In this document: piece by piece, positions 1 through 8,857 of the stretch
Numbering within the stretch: the stretch's first letter is position 1
How the letters are laid out: every line of letters begins with the position of its first letter
From: Gammaproteobacteria bacterium
GTDB taxonomy: Bacteria > Pseudomonadota > Gammaproteobacteria > Steroidobacterales > GCA-2729495
DNA: 64,000 bases
NCBI GenBank assembly: GCA_030583605.1
Contig: CP129466.1
Coordinates: 310,001-374,000, forward strand
Reading direction: 5' to 3'
Notes under the pieces: generated by a model
Databases searched by the model: none
What the model saw: the letters and a program-made list of their open reading frames with translations, nothing else
Told to the model about the DNA's origin: nothing
Program-made: the position numbers and the translations under genes

Positions 1-1
1 G

Positions 2-982
2 CTCGTCAATGCGGCGCTGCGCCGGATGCAGCGCGAGCGCACGCCGCTGCTCGCCGCGGCGCTGGCGGCGGACGACGGGCGCTATTCCTGCCCGTCCTGG
101 CTGATCGACCGGCTGCGCAGCGACTGGCCCCGGGACTGGCAGCCAGTGCTCGAGGCTTCGCTGCAAGCGCCGCCCCTGTGGTTGCGCGTGAACCGCCTGC
201 GGCGCGATCCGGCCGAGTACCGCGCAGAACTCGCTACGGCCGGCATCGAGAGCACGGCGTCCCCGGAGCTGCCCTTCGCGCTGCGCCTCGCGCGCGCGAC
301 ACCGGTGGCCGGGATCCCGGGATTCCTTGCGGGCGAGGTCAGCGTCCAGGACGTTGCGGCGCAGGTCGCGGGCCTGCTGCTCGATGTGGCGCCCGGGATG
401 CGCGTGCTCGATGCCTGTGCCGCGCCGGGCGGCAAAGCGACCCAGCTGCTCGAACTTGCGGCCGGTGAGATCGATCTGCTGGCGCTCGACCACGATGCGA
501 CGAGGCTCGTGCGGGTCGGCGAGAACCTGGAGCGGCTCGGTTTGCGTGCAACCACGGTGTGCGCAGATGCGCGTGAACCGTCATCGTGGTGGGATGGGCG
601 ACCGTTCGACCGCATCCTCGTGGATGTGCCCTGCTCGGGCACCGGGGTCATCCGGCGGCACCCGGACATCAAGCTGCTGCGGCGTCCCGGCGACATCGGC
701 CCGCTTGCCGGGCGCCAGCGCGCGATACTCGACGCTGTCTGGCCGCTGCTCACCCGTGGCGGACAACTCCTGTACGTGAGCTGCTCGATTCTGAGCGCAG
801 AGAACACGGCAGTGGTCGGCGCCTTCCTGGCGGCGCACCCGCAGGCAAGACTCGAGCGCATTGCGCCGGCCACGCTGCCGGACTGGCTGCGGCCGTTGCC
901 GGACGCGGGCTGGCAGAGTCTGCCGGGAGCCGCCGATACCGACGGTCTTTACTATGCTTTAATGACCCGCGCCGAGCCCTGA
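2..982 (+). CDS. rsmB: 16S rRNA m5C967 methyltransferase RsmB, 5'-truncated by window edge
   Basis: SAM-dependent methylation of C967 in 16S rRNA. The reading frame is already open at base 2 (LVNAALRRM), which matches the end of the NusB-like N-terminal domain of RsmB, so the ATG at 26 is internal and the gene starts upstream of the window. The methyltransferase domain shows the SAM-binding segment DACAAPGGKATQLLEL, the PCSGTG motif with one catalytic cysteine (in DVPCSGTGVIRRHPDIK), and the second cysteine in YVSCSIL. In this family the two cysteines act as nucleophile and release base. It is followed 49 bases later by a DUF4390 gene and then NtrYX-like genes, the usual order downstream of fmt-rsmB in many gamma- and betaproteobacteria. 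Identification is firm. Confidence 0.95.
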   Translation, partial: LVNAALRRMQRERTPLLAAALAADDGRYSCPSWLIDRLRSDWPRDWQPVLEASLQAPPLWLRVNRLRRDPAEYRAELATAGIESTASPELPFALRLARATPVAGIPGFLAGEVSVQDVAAQVAGLLLDVAPGMRVLDACAAPGGKATQLLELAAGEIDLLALDHDATRLVRVGENLERLGLRATTVCADAREPSSWWDGRPFDRILVDVPCSGTGVIRRHPDIKLLRRPGDIGPLAGRQRAILDAVWPLLTRGGQLLYVSCSILSAENTAVVGAFLAAHPQARLERIAPATLPDWLRPLPDAGWQSLPGAADTDGLYYALMTRAEP

Positions 983-1031
983 GGAACGGCCATCCGCCGC
1001 AGCGGCGCGTAGCAACAGAGCCAGGATATTC

Positions 1032-1619
1032 ATGCAGTTGTTGAAACGGATGCTCCGTGCCATGGCCTGCCGGGGGCGGGCCCTGGCGGCGGTCGGCCTG
1101 CTGCTTGCAGCGCCGCCGGCGGCGCTCGCCGCCGACTTCGAGATCCGTACCGCGAGCATCGGCGCGCACGAGGGCAGCTGGGAACTCACGGCGCGGGTCG
1201 ACTACCGGTTGCCGGAGGAGGCGATTACCGCGCTCGAAAGCGGCGTCGTTCTCACGTTTCGGATCGAGGTGGAAATCTCCCGGTTTCGCGCCTGGTTTCT
1301 GAACGCCGGAGTACTTTCCATCGTGCGCGACTGGACGCTCAGCTTCGAGCCGCTGTCGCGCCGCTACCTCGTCCGCTATCCCGACGGCCGTGAGCCTACC
1401 TCTCACGCCACGCTGTTCAGCGCACTGAATGCGATCGGCAGGGTGCAGCAACTACCGATCGCGCCTGAATCGACCCTGGTTGCTCCTGAAACCTACCAGG
1501 TCGGCGTGCGCGCCTCGCTCAGCGGCGAGGCGCTGCCCGCGCCCCTGCAGTTCTTCGCTTTCTGGGATGGTGGTCTGAGCATCGAGAGCGAGTGGTACGA
1601 GTGGACCTTCACGCCATGA
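1032..1619 (+). CDS. DUF4390 exported protein
   Basis: A 195-residue protein with a typical signal peptide: basic start MQLLKRMLR, hydrophobic core AVGLLLAAPPAALAA, and likely cleavage near residue 34. The mature part is beta-rich, with the segments RFRAWFLNAGVLSIVRDW and SEWYEWTF characteristic of DUF4390. The biochemical role of the family is unknown. It is repeatedly found between rsmB and an NtrY-like kinase, as here, and its stop codon overlaps the kinase start (ATGA), so the two are probably translationally coupled. A periplasmic accessory or sensory role for the kinase is a reasonable inference but not shown. Confidence 0.85.
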   Translation: MQLLKRMLRAMACRGRALAAVGLLLAAPPAALAADFEIRTASIGAHEGSWELTARVDYRLPEEAITALESGVVLTFRIEVEISRFRAWFLNAGVLSIVRDWTLSFEPLSRRYLVRYPDGREPTSHATLFSALNAIGRVQQLPIAPESTLVAPETYQVGVRASLSGEALPAPLQFFAFWDGGLSIESEWYEWTFTP

Positions 1620-3820
1620 GATGGCCGCGTGGCGGCCTGGCGCTCGCGCTGGTCGTTACCGCCGGGCTGGTCGGGCTGGGGCTGCTCACCCAGGTCATGC
1701 AGAACACGGGCGCACTCGGGCGCTGGCACGACCTGATCCTGCTGGCCAATGTGGCCGGCGCACTCGTGCTCGCCGGCGTGCTGGTCTGGAACCTGGCACG
1801 GCTGCTGCGCGAACGCCGCCGGCAGATTCCGGGATCGGGTCTGAAACTGCGGCTGCTGGCCGCCTTTGCCGCCATTGCGGCGGCGCCAATGCTGGTGCTG
1901 TATCTCGTGGCCGTGCAGTTCCTGCACCGCGGGATCGAGACCTGGGCCGATGACGAGATCGCGCGGGAACTATCGCGTGCGCTGGAGTTCTCGCGCGTGG
2001 CGCTCGATGCCGAGCTCGGCGAGGCCCGCGAGCGCACCCGCACGGCCGGCGCCCGGCTCGCGGGCTTGCCGGCGGCACGGCTTGCCGAAGCGCTGCCGCA
2101 GCAGCGCGTCGCGGCCGGTGCGCAGGAAATGAGCGTCTACGCCCGCAACTTTCGCGTGCTCGCATCCAGCAGCAGCGTGGGCAGGGGGACGACATCGCTG
2201 CAGCCTAGCGAGGAGATCCTGGCGCAGCTCACGCGTGACGGCAGCTTCGCCGCGGTCGAGCCAGGGGGCGACGGGCGCCTGCGCATTCGCGCTGCGATCC
2301 TGCTCGGCGGGAGCCCGCCGGCCGAGCCGCTGCTGCTGCAGGCGCTGTACCCGCTGCGCGGTCCGCTGGGGGTGCTCGCGACTTCCGTGCAAAGGGCCTA
2401 CACGCGCTACGGCGAGTCCTTGTACGTGCGCGAGCCGCTCGAGGACGGGTTCACCGTCGCGCTGTCGGTGGTCGTGCTGCTCGCATTGTTCACGGCGCTG
2501 TACGGCGCGCTCCTGTTTGCGCAGGAGCTGGCTGCGCCGATTCGCCGGCTGGTGGCGGGTACGCGCGCCATTGCCGCGGGCCGTCTCGACACTCGCTTGC
2601 CGGTGACCAGCGGCGACGACATCGGCGCGCTGGTCGAATCGTTCAACGAGATGACCGCCCGGCTCGACACGGCCCGCGACGAAGCCCAGCACCATGCCGA
2701 GCAGATCGACCGCGCACGCACCTATCTCGCGACCGTGCTGGCGCGCCTGACGAGCGGCGTGATCGCGGTGGATGCAGAGCGCTGCCTGAGCGTGGTCAAC
2801 GACTCCGCGGAGGCGATCCTGCTTGCCGACCTGCGCCGGGCCGAAGGCCGCTCACTCACGGAGATCGGCCGGGAGAATCCGCACCTCGCCGGCTTCTTTG
2901 CAGCCTGCGAGCAGCGCAGCCTCGCTGCGCCCTCGGGATGGCGGGAACAGCTCGAGCTGCCCGGCGAGTCCAGGGGCCGGCGGGTGCTCATGTGTTCGGC
3001 GGCGCCGCTGCCCCCGGAGCCCGGCCGCAACCCGGGGTATGTGCTGGTGTTCGACGATATCACCGACATGCTGCAGGCCCAGCGCGAAGCTGCCTGGGGC
3101 GAGGTGGCGCGGCGGCTGGCACACGAGATCAAGAACCCGCTCACGCCGATCCAGCTGTCGGCCGAGCGCATCAGGCGCCGGTATCTCGACAGCCTGCCCG
3201 AGTCGGAAACGGAATTGCTCGATCGCGCGACCCACACGATCGTCCAGCAGGTCGAGGCGCTGCGCGACATGGTCAATGCGTTCGGCGACTACGCCCGCGC
3301 CCCGGAGATCCACTTCGCATCGCTCGATCTGAACCGGCTGGTGCGGGAGGTGGTCGATCTGTATCACAGCCCGCAATTGCCCCGGATCGGACTCAATCTC
3401 GACGAACACCTCCCGAGCGTGGATGCCGATGCGGTGCGGTTCCGGCAACTGCTGCACAACCTCATCCGCAATGCCTGCGAGGCGCTGGACGGCGCGCAGG
3501 AGCCGCGGGTGAACATCAGCACGGCACAGGTCGAAAAAGATGGCGGCCACTGGGTCGAGCTGCGGGTATGTGACAACGGCCCGGGCATCGAGCCGGCACT
3601 GCTGGAACGGGTGTTCGAGCCATACGTCACCGGCAAACCCCGTGGCACCGGCCTCGGTCTGGCGATCGTGCGCCGGCTGGTCGAGGAGCACGGCGGCAAC
3701 GTCAGCGCCGTGAATCCGCCCGAGGGCGGAGCATGCGTCAGCGTATTCCTGCCGGTGGCGCAGGCGGGCAGCCACGCGCAGGCCGAGGCGCGCCAGCGTC
3801 TCGCCGGTGAGCGGAGGTAG
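1616..3820 (+). CDS. NtrY-like membrane sensor histidine kinase
   Basis: A transmembrane histidine kinase of 734 residues. I place the start at the ATG overlapping the upstream stop (ATGA at 1616–1619); an in-frame ATG at 1592 is less likely. Two N-terminal membrane helices are followed by a cytoplasmic stretch, a long periplasmic-type loop, a further helix (VALSVVVLLALFTALYGALL) and a HAMP segment containing ELAAPIRRLVAGTRAIAAG. A PAS-like region follows, then the H-box RRLAHEIKNPLTPIQLSAER with the phosphorylated His near residue 503. The ATPase domain has N-box IRNACEAL, G1 DNGPGIEP and G2 GTGLGLAIV. NtrY-type kinases act with NtrX in nitrogen, redox or envelope responses, and the NtrX-like gene follows 5 bases downstream. 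Confidence 0.9.
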   Translation: MRWPRGGLALALVVTAGLVGLGLLTQVMQNTGALGRWHDLILLANVAGALVLAGVLVWNLARLLRERRRQIPGSGLKLRLLAAFAAIAAAPMLVLYLVAVQFLHRGIETWADDEIARELSRALEFSRVALDAELGEARERTRTAGARLAGLPAARLAEALPQQRVAAGAQEMSVYARNFRVLASSSSVGRGTTSLQPSEEILAQLTRDGSFAAVEPGGDGRLRIRAAILLGGSPPAEPLLLQALYPLRGPLGVLATSVQRAYTRYGESLYVREPLEDGFTVALSVVVLLALFTALYGALLFAQELAAPIRRLVAGTRAIAAGRLDTRLPVTSGDDIGALVESFNEMTARLDTARDEAQHHAEQIDRARTYLATVLARLTSGVIAVDAERCLSVVNDSAEAILLADLRRAEGRSLTEIGRENPHLAGFFAACEQRSLAAPSGWREQLELPGESRGRRVLMCSAAPLPPEPGRNPGYVLVFDDITDMLQAQREAAWGEVARRLAHEIKNPLTPIQLSAERIRRRYLDSLPESETELLDRATHTIVQQVEALRDMVNAFGDYARAPEIHFASLDLNRLVREVVDLYHSPQLPRIGLNLDEHLPSVDADAVRFRQLLHNLIRNACEALDGAQEPRVNISTAQVEKDGGHWVELRVCDNGPGIEPALLERVFEPYVTGKPRGTGLGLAIVRRLVEEHGGNVSAVNPPEGGACVSVFLPVAQAGSHAQAEARQRLAGERR

Positions 3821-3825
3821 GCACC

Positions 3826-5199
3826 ATGCGCAAGCCGCAAGTCCTGGTGGTGGATGACGAAGCGGATATCCGCAACACGATCCAGGAGATCCTCGCGGAG
3901 GAAGGCTACGACGTGGCCACCGCGGCCGATGCGGGTGAGGCCAGGAGTGCGGTGCGCGAGCGCGCGCCGGATCTCGTCCTGCTCGACGTGTGGATGCCGG
4001 ATACCGACGGCATCAGCCTGCTCGGGGAATGGCAGCAGGGCGGCCAACTGCATTGTCCGGTCGTGATCCTCTCCGGGCACGGGACGGTGGAAACCGCGGT
4101 CGAGGCGACCCGCCTCGGCGCGGTGGACTTCGTCGAGAAGCCCGTGTCGCTCAGCAAGCTGCTGCGCACCGTGGAGCGGGCGCTGACCGGCAAACGCCCT
4201 GTTGCCAGGGAGGGCGGCGGCCGCGGCACCATGCCGCCGTTGTTTGCCGCCCTCGGCCGCAGCCGGCGCATTCGCGAACTGCGGGCAGAGGCCGAACGGC
4301 TCGCACCGCACAACGCGCCGGTGCTCATCGTCGGCGAGTCCGGCACCGGCCGTGGAGCGCTCGCCCGCTTCATGCACGAGTCCGGCCCCCGCCGTGAGCA
4401 GCCATTCGTAACGGTGGTCGGCGCGAGCCTGATTGCCGACAACGCCGCCAACCTGTTGCTCGGCGCGGCCGACGCGCAGGGCACCCAGGCCGGATGCATC
4501 GAGCGAGCGGCCGGCGGCAGCCTCTTCATCAGCAATATCGAGCAGGCGAGCGTGCCGGCCCAGGACCTGCTGGCCGGCATTATGGAGGCGGGCAGTTTCG
4601 CGCGCCTCGGGCATGCTGGGGAACAGCGCGTCACGGCGCGGCTGATGGCCTCGGCGCGGCCGGAAACGATCGGCGCGCCGGCGGCCTCCGGCCTGCGGCC
4701 CGAGCTGCTCGAGCGGCTCGGGGCCCTGCGCATCCATGTACCGCCGGTGCGGGAGTATTCGCAGGACATGTCCGAACTGCTGCGGTATCTCACCGACGAT
4801 CTGAGCGAGCGCGACCATCTGCCGTATCGCCCCTTCAGCTTCGCGGCGCAGAACCGGCTGCGGACCTATCCCTGGCCGGAGAACCTGCGGCAGTTGACGG
4901 GGCTCGTGCGGCGCGTGCTTGCTGCGGGCCTGAAGGACGAAGTCAGCCTGGCGGAGGTAGAGCGGGAGTTGCCACCCGCCGGCGGTCCGCAACAGCCGCT
5001 GGTCAAGCAGGACCTGCTGGCGTTGCCCTTGCGCGAGGCGCGCGAGCAGTTCGAGCGTGCCTACCTGGTCGAGCAACTGGCATTGTGCGGCGGCAAGGTG
5101 GGCCAGCTCGCCAAGCGCGTTGGCATGGAGCGCACGCACCTGTACCGCAAGCTGCGCTCGCTCGGCGTCGAGTTCCGCAACATGCCGGGCGACGAGTAG
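3826..5199 (+). CDS. NtrX-like response regulator with degenerate AAA+ domain
   Basis: A 457-residue protein built like an NtrC-family activator. Residues 1–120 are a receiver with the acidic pocket VVDDE, phospho-acceptor Asp54 in LLLDVWMP and Lys105 in FVEKP. Residues 140–380 are AAA+-like and 410–450 a Fis-type helix-turn-helix (LAKRVGMERTHLYRKLRSLG). The AAA+ part looks inactive: Walker A reads GESGTGRG with Arg for the invariant Lys (residues 170–177), the Walker B region reads GSLFISNI without acidic residues, and no GAFTGA loop for sigma-54 contact is present. It probably acts by DNA binding without opening sigma-54 promoters. It is the partner of the kinase immediately upstream. Confidence 0.9.
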   Translation: MRKPQVLVVDDEADIRNTIQEILAEEGYDVATAADAGEARSAVRERAPDLVLLDVWMPDTDGISLLGEWQQGGQLHCPVVILSGHGTVETAVEATRLGAVDFVEKPVSLSKLLRTVERALTGKRPVAREGGGRGTMPPLFAALGRSRRIRELRAEAERLAPHNAPVLIVGESGTGRGALARFMHESGPRREQPFVTVVGASLIADNAANLLLGAADAQGTQAGCIERAAGGSLFISNIEQASVPAQDLLAGIMEAGSFARLGHAGEQRVTARLMASARPETIGAPAASGLRPELLERLGALRIHVPPVREYSQDMSELLRYLTDDLSERDHLPYRPFSFAAQNRLRTYPWPENLRQLTGLVRRVLAAGLKDEVSLAEVERELPPAGGPQQPLVKQDLLALPLREAREQFERAYLVEQLALCGGKVGQLAKRVGMERTHLYRKLRSLGVEFRNMPGDE

Positions 5200-5220
5200 C
5201 CCGCAGCGCGGCGGGCTTTG
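5199..5220 (+). terminator. Possible terminator hairpin after ntrX-like gene
   Basis: GCCCGC (5199–5204) pairs with GCGGGC (5211–5216) across a 6-base loop and is followed by TTTG. It starts at the last base of the regulator stop codon and sits between this + strand operon and the convergent deaminase gene. The T tract is short, so termination efficiency is uncertain. Confidence 0.4.
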
Positions 5221-5301
5221 CCGCGCCATGCCGGGTGTCGCCGAACTGACGACGGCCCTGCTCTGGGTCGCCGTCGGGCGGCTGCGCGAGCGGCGTACGG
5301 C

Positions 5302-6381
5302 CTAACGCGCTGCGGTCCGCAGGTAACGGGCGAGGGGTTCCGGCAGCGCCGTGAGGTCCACCTCGGCGATGCCGGCCGGATACGGTGCCGAGTTGTAGGT
5401 GTTCCAGAACACGACCCGCCGGCCGGCAAGACGGCCCGAGCGCGCGTCGGCAATCAGCGCGGCAAGGGCCTTCGCGGTGTAAGTGGTCTCGAGGCGGATG
5501 CCGGCGAGTTCGCGCATCATCGCGACTGCCTCGAGGCTTGCCGGCGTGGCTTGCGCGTAGCCGTCGCCGAGAAACTCCTCGCGCAACTCCAGGGTGCGCA
5601 TCGGCTCATCGAGCAGCGGGAAGCACCGGTCGCGGTCATGCAACGCCCGGTTGGTCTCGGCGAGCAGCGCGGCGACCCGCGAGTTCGCCCCGTCGCCGAA
5701 TGGCACCACGCGCGGTGCGACGACCCGCGTCGCGAGACCGGCGACCCGCAGCCCGAGGGTGAGCCCGATCGCCGTGCCCATCGTGCCCCCGGCCACATAC
5801 AGGTACTCGGGTTCCTCGCCGGATGCGCACTGCCCGGCAAACTCCAGCGCGGCACCCACAAAGCCGACCGCGCCGCGCCAGTTGGAACCGCCCCAGGGAA
5901 TCTCGTAGACACGTTGCGCGCCGCCCGGGTGCCGTTCGCGGATCCGGGCCGCGAGCTCGAGGCTGTGGTTGTAACTGCGCGCCGGGTGCAGCCGCGTGCC
6001 GAGCAGCAGGTGATGGCGCAGCGAGTCGGCGACCCAGGGCGTGATGACCTGGTCGAGCAACACCGCATGGCAGGCCAGGCCGAGGCGGCCGGCAAACAGC
6101 GATGCCGCCAGTGCGTGGTTGGAGCCGGCCGTACCGAAGGTCACGATCGTGTCGCAGCCGCTGGCCAGTGCGTCGGCGAGCAGGTACTCCAGCTTGCGTA
6201 CCTTGTTGCCGCCGTACACCGGTGAGGTCAGATCGTCACGCTTGACGGCGAGTGCAGCGACACCAAGCGCGCGCGCGAGGGCCGGGGTGTCCGCGACCGG
6301 GGTGGGCAGTGCGCCGAGCACGATGTGGGGCAGCGTGTCGGCCAGCGCGGGGAACGCCGCCTCCAGCGCACCGGCACTCAT
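5302..6381 (-). CDS. PLP-dependent ACC deaminase / D-cysteine desulfhydrase family protein
   Basis: A cytoplasmic fold-type II PLP enzyme of 359 residues. The PLP lysine is Lys60 in VYGGNKVRKLEYLL, the signature of the 1-aminocyclopropane-1-carboxylate deaminase / D-cysteine desulfhydrase family. TFGTAGSNHALA and the phosphate-cradling segment YLYVAGGTMGTAIGLTLG also fit. Members eliminate ammonia and H2S from D-cysteine or open ACC; substrate cannot be told from the sequence alone. It is the last gene of an argS–SPOR–deaminase unit, and its start overlaps the SPOR gene stop by 4 bases (ATGA at 6378–6381). D-cysteine desulfhydrase activity is the likelier guess for a bacterium not obviously plant-associated, but this is inference. 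Confidence 0.85.
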   Translation of the reverse strand: MSAGALEAAFPALADTLPHIVLGALPTPVADTPALARALGVAALAVKRDDLTSPVYGGNKVRKLEYLLADALASGCDTIVTFGTAGSNHALAASLFAGRLGLACHAVLLDQVITPWVADSLRHHLLLGTRLHPARSYNHSLELAARIRERHPGGAQRVYEIPWGGSNWRGAVGFVGAALEFAGQCASGEEPEYLYVAGGTMGTAIGLTLGLRVAGLATRVVAPRVVPFGDGANSRVAALLAETNRALHDRDRCFPLLDEPMRTLELREEFLGDGYAQATPASLEAVAMMRELAGIRLETTYTAKALAALIADARSGRLAGRRVVFWNTYNSAPYPAGIAEVDLTALPEPLARYLRTAAR

Positions 6382-6953
6382 TCGCCGACCCGGATCACGA
6401 GGAAATCGATGCCCGCCTTGCGCAGCTGCCCGCGGTTGCGGTTGAGCTCGGCGAGATCCTCGATGGGGCCGATGCGCACCCGGTGATAGCGGCGTTCGTC
6501 GACCGTGATCTCCTGGATCTGCGACCGGATACCGAGCAGGGCGAGCTTCGCCTTCACGCGATCGGCGTCGGCAAACTCGCCATACGAGCCTGCCTGCAGG
6601 ACATAGACTCCCGGGGTGTCGAGCGGAACCGGCGTCTTGCCCGGCCGCACATCGCGGCCTTCCTCGGGCACGATGACCTCGGAGTTAGGCAGCATCTCGT
6701 AGAACTCGAAGCGCTTCTCCGGTGGGGCGCTCGGTGCTTTCGGCTGCGGTTTCGGCGCAGGACGCGCGCCGCTGGCGGCCGCCGGGACGGGGGGAGAGCG
6801 CAGCTTGTCGCGGATATAAATGGCGCCCGCCAACGCCAGTGCGCCGGCGACGAGCCCGGTCAGCACGAGAACCCAGCGCGAGGTTCCGCCGCCGCGCCGC
6901 GAGGCGGGGCTGCCGCTGCGACGCCGGCGATTGCGCGATCGTGCCACGGTCAA
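6378..6953 (-). CDS. SPOR-domain cell-division-type membrane protein
   Basis: A 191-residue bitopic inner-membrane protein. It has a very basic cytoplasmic N terminus (RSRNRRRR), one transmembrane helix at about residues 27–47 (VLVLTGLVAGALALAGAIYI), a Pro/Ala-rich periplasmic linker and a C-terminal SPOR domain at about 118–190 (GVYVLQAGSYGEFADADRVK, YHRVRIGPIED). SPOR domains bind glycan strands stripped of stem peptides at the division septum. The FtsN-like layout and the position directly downstream of argS match the gene often called ftsN-like in gammaproteobacteria. It is too short to be sure it is the essential FtsN. The stop overlaps the next gene. Confidence 0.85.
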   Translation of the reverse strand: MTVARSRNRRRRSGSPASRRGGGTSRWVLVLTGLVAGALALAGAIYIRDKLRSPPVPAAASGARPAPKPQPKAPSAPPEKRFEFYEMLPNSEVIVPEEGRDVRPGKTPVPLDTPGVYVLQAGSYGEFADADRVKAKLALLGIRSQIQEITVDERRYHRVRIGPIEDLAELNRNRGQLRKAGIDFLVIRVGE

Positions 6954-6969
6954 CGATCAGCCCCGGCGC

Positions 6970-8736
6970 TCACATGTACTCCAGCGGCCGGATGCCGAGC
7001 AGGCGCAGGCCCGACGCGAGCACCGCCTGCGTGGCACGTACCAGGCTCAGCCGGAAGCCGGTGGTCGTCGCGTCGGAGGAGTCGATGATCTTGTGCTCGT
7101 TGTAGAACGCGTTGAAGGCACTGGCCAGCCCGTGCAGGTACTGCGCGATCTCGTGCGGCTCGCGCCCGGCCGCGGCCCGCTCGACGGCGTCGCCGAAGCC
7201 GCGCAGCCTGAGCAGCAGTGCCCACTCCTCGTCTGCAAGGGCTGGCGGGACTGCGGGAACGCGGGTGGCCGCACCCGGCTCCGCTACCGCCTGCGCGTTC
7301 GCCTTGCGGAAGATGCCGCAGATGCGGGCGTGGCAGTACTGCAGGTAGGGGCCGGTATTGCCCTCGAATTGCAGCACCGCATCCCAGTCGAACGTGATGT
7401 CGGACATGCGCCGCGAGGAGACGTCGAAGTACAGCAGCGCCGCCTGGCCGACGCTCTCGCTCACCGCCTCGAGTTCGGCATCAGGAAGCCTTGGGAATGC
7501 GCGCGGATTGGCGGCCGACTTCTGCTCGCGCACGCTTCGCGCCCGGTCGCGGGCCTCGTCGAGGACGTCTTCCAGCCACACGGCCTCGCCTTTGCGCGTG
7601 GACATGCCGCGTACGTAGCCGAAGCTCACGTTCTCGCAGGTCCGTGGCCAGAGGTTGTCCCAGTTCTCGGCGGCGGCGAGTTTGCCGAGCGCGGCGAATA
7701 CCTGCGCGAAATGGTCTTCCTGCCGGGAAACGACGTAGATGTTCGCCGCGAAACCGTAACGCTCCCAGCGGTCGATGGCCTCGGCGCAGTCGCGGGCGGC
7801 GTAGGTCGAGGCGCCATCGGACTTGCGCAGCATCAGCGGCGCAATCTCCCGGCCGAGCGCGTCGCTCACCTGCACCACGAGCGCGCCTTCGGACGGCTCG
7901 GCGACCCCCGCCTTCACGAAGCGGTTGATCACCGCCTCGACCAGGTGGTTCACGGAGGCCTCGCCCTCGTAGCTGTCGAAGCCGATGCCGAGCCGCTCGT
8001 AGGTCTTCATGAATGCTGCCAGCGACAGTTCACGGAACTGCTGCCACAGCGCCGTGATCTCCGGGTCGCCCTGCTCCAGGCGCAGGAACAGGTGTCGCGC
8101 CTGCTCGCGGACCGCAGGGTCGGATTCACTCTCGCGATAGGCGCGGATGTAGAGTTCCACCAGGTAGTCGATCGCCCGCTCGCGCAGCATGCGCAGATCG
8201 CCCCACTTCTGCCAGGCGTGGATGACGAAGCCGAACTGCGTGCCCCAGTCGCCAATGTAGTTCTTGCGCACCACCCGGTAGCCGAGAAAGGAGAATATCC
8301 GCGCGAGATCCGCGCCGATGTTGGTCGAGCGCAGGTGCCCGAAGTGGAAGGGCTTGGCGATGTTGGGTGCGGAGAAGTCGAGCACGATGACCTGATCGCC
8401 GCCGACGTTGCGCCGGCCGTAGCCGTCCGGTTCGGGGAGGATCGCGCCGAGCACGCGCCGTGCCGCCTCCGGGCGGTTGAGGTATACGTTGACGTAGGGC
8501 CCGGCGGCGACGGCGCGCGCGATCAGCGCGTCGCCCTGGATGCGCGCGGCAAGATCCGCGGCGATCTTCGGTGGTGCTGCCCGCAGTTGCCGCGCGAGCT
8601 GGAAGCAGGGAAAGGCCAGGTCGCCCATCGCGAGGCTGGGGGGCTCGGTGAGCGCGCGCTCGAGCGCCGGCAGCTGCTCGGGCGCATGACCGAGCGCGGC
8701 GCCCAGTGCCTGCGCGACATGACTCGTGATCGGCAT
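6970..8736 (-). CDS. argS: Arginyl-tRNA synthetase
   Basis: Class I aminoacyl-tRNA synthetase charging tRNA-Arg, 588 residues from the ATG at 8736 (MPITSHV). The frame stays open further upstream, but that part is unlike ArgS. The N-terminal Add-1 domain is followed by the HIGH-type motif APNIAKPFHFGHLRS (HFGH at about residues 131–134), and the KMSKS-equivalent loop GMSTRKGEAVWLEDVL. The C terminus DALM-type anticodon-binding domain ends in GIRPLEYM. No Shine-Dalgarno sequence precedes the ATG. Instead a perfect TATAAT lies 6 bases upstream, which suggests a leaderless transcript. It is the first gene of the argS–SPOR–deaminase unit. Confidence 0.97.
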   Translation of the reverse strand: MPITSHVAQALGAALGHAPEQLPALERALTEPPSLAMGDLAFPCFQLARQLRAAPPKIAADLAARIQGDALIARAVAAGPYVNVYLNRPEAARRVLGAILPEPDGYGRRNVGGDQVIVLDFSAPNIAKPFHFGHLRSTNIGADLARIFSFLGYRVVRKNYIGDWGTQFGFVIHAWQKWGDLRMLRERAIDYLVELYIRAYRESESDPAVREQARHLFLRLEQGDPEITALWQQFRELSLAAFMKTYERLGIGFDSYEGEASVNHLVEAVINRFVKAGVAEPSEGALVVQVSDALGREIAPLMLRKSDGASTYAARDCAEAIDRWERYGFAANIYVVSRQEDHFAQVFAALGKLAAAENWDNLWPRTCENVSFGYVRGMSTRKGEAVWLEDVLDEARDRARSVREQKSAANPRAFPRLPDAELEAVSESVGQAALLYFDVSSRRMSDITFDWDAVLQFEGNTGPYLQYCHARICGIFRKANAQAVAEPGAATRVPAVPPALADEEWALLLRLRGFGDAVERAAAGREPHEIAQYLHGLASAFNAFYNEHKIIDSSDATTTGFRLSLVRATQAVLASGLRLLGIRPLEYM

Positions 8737-8742
8737 GCCGGA

Positions 8743-8748
8743 ATTATA
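8743..8748 (-). promoter_or_regulatory. Candidate -10 element for argS
   Basis: TATAAT on the minus strand, perfect sigma-70 -10 consensus in a GC-rich background. Its end is 6 bases before the argS ATG, so transcription would begin at or within a base of the start codon. No convincing -35 hexamer is present 16–18 bases further upstream. Confidence 0.4.
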
Positions 8749-8857
8749 CGGTGCTCCGCCCGGAGGATTCCGCGCGTACCGCGATCCGAAGCCGACATCG
8801 GGGGTCGACTGGGTCGTGTCGCGAGGGAATTGCGTACACTGTCGGAGGGATTCCATC

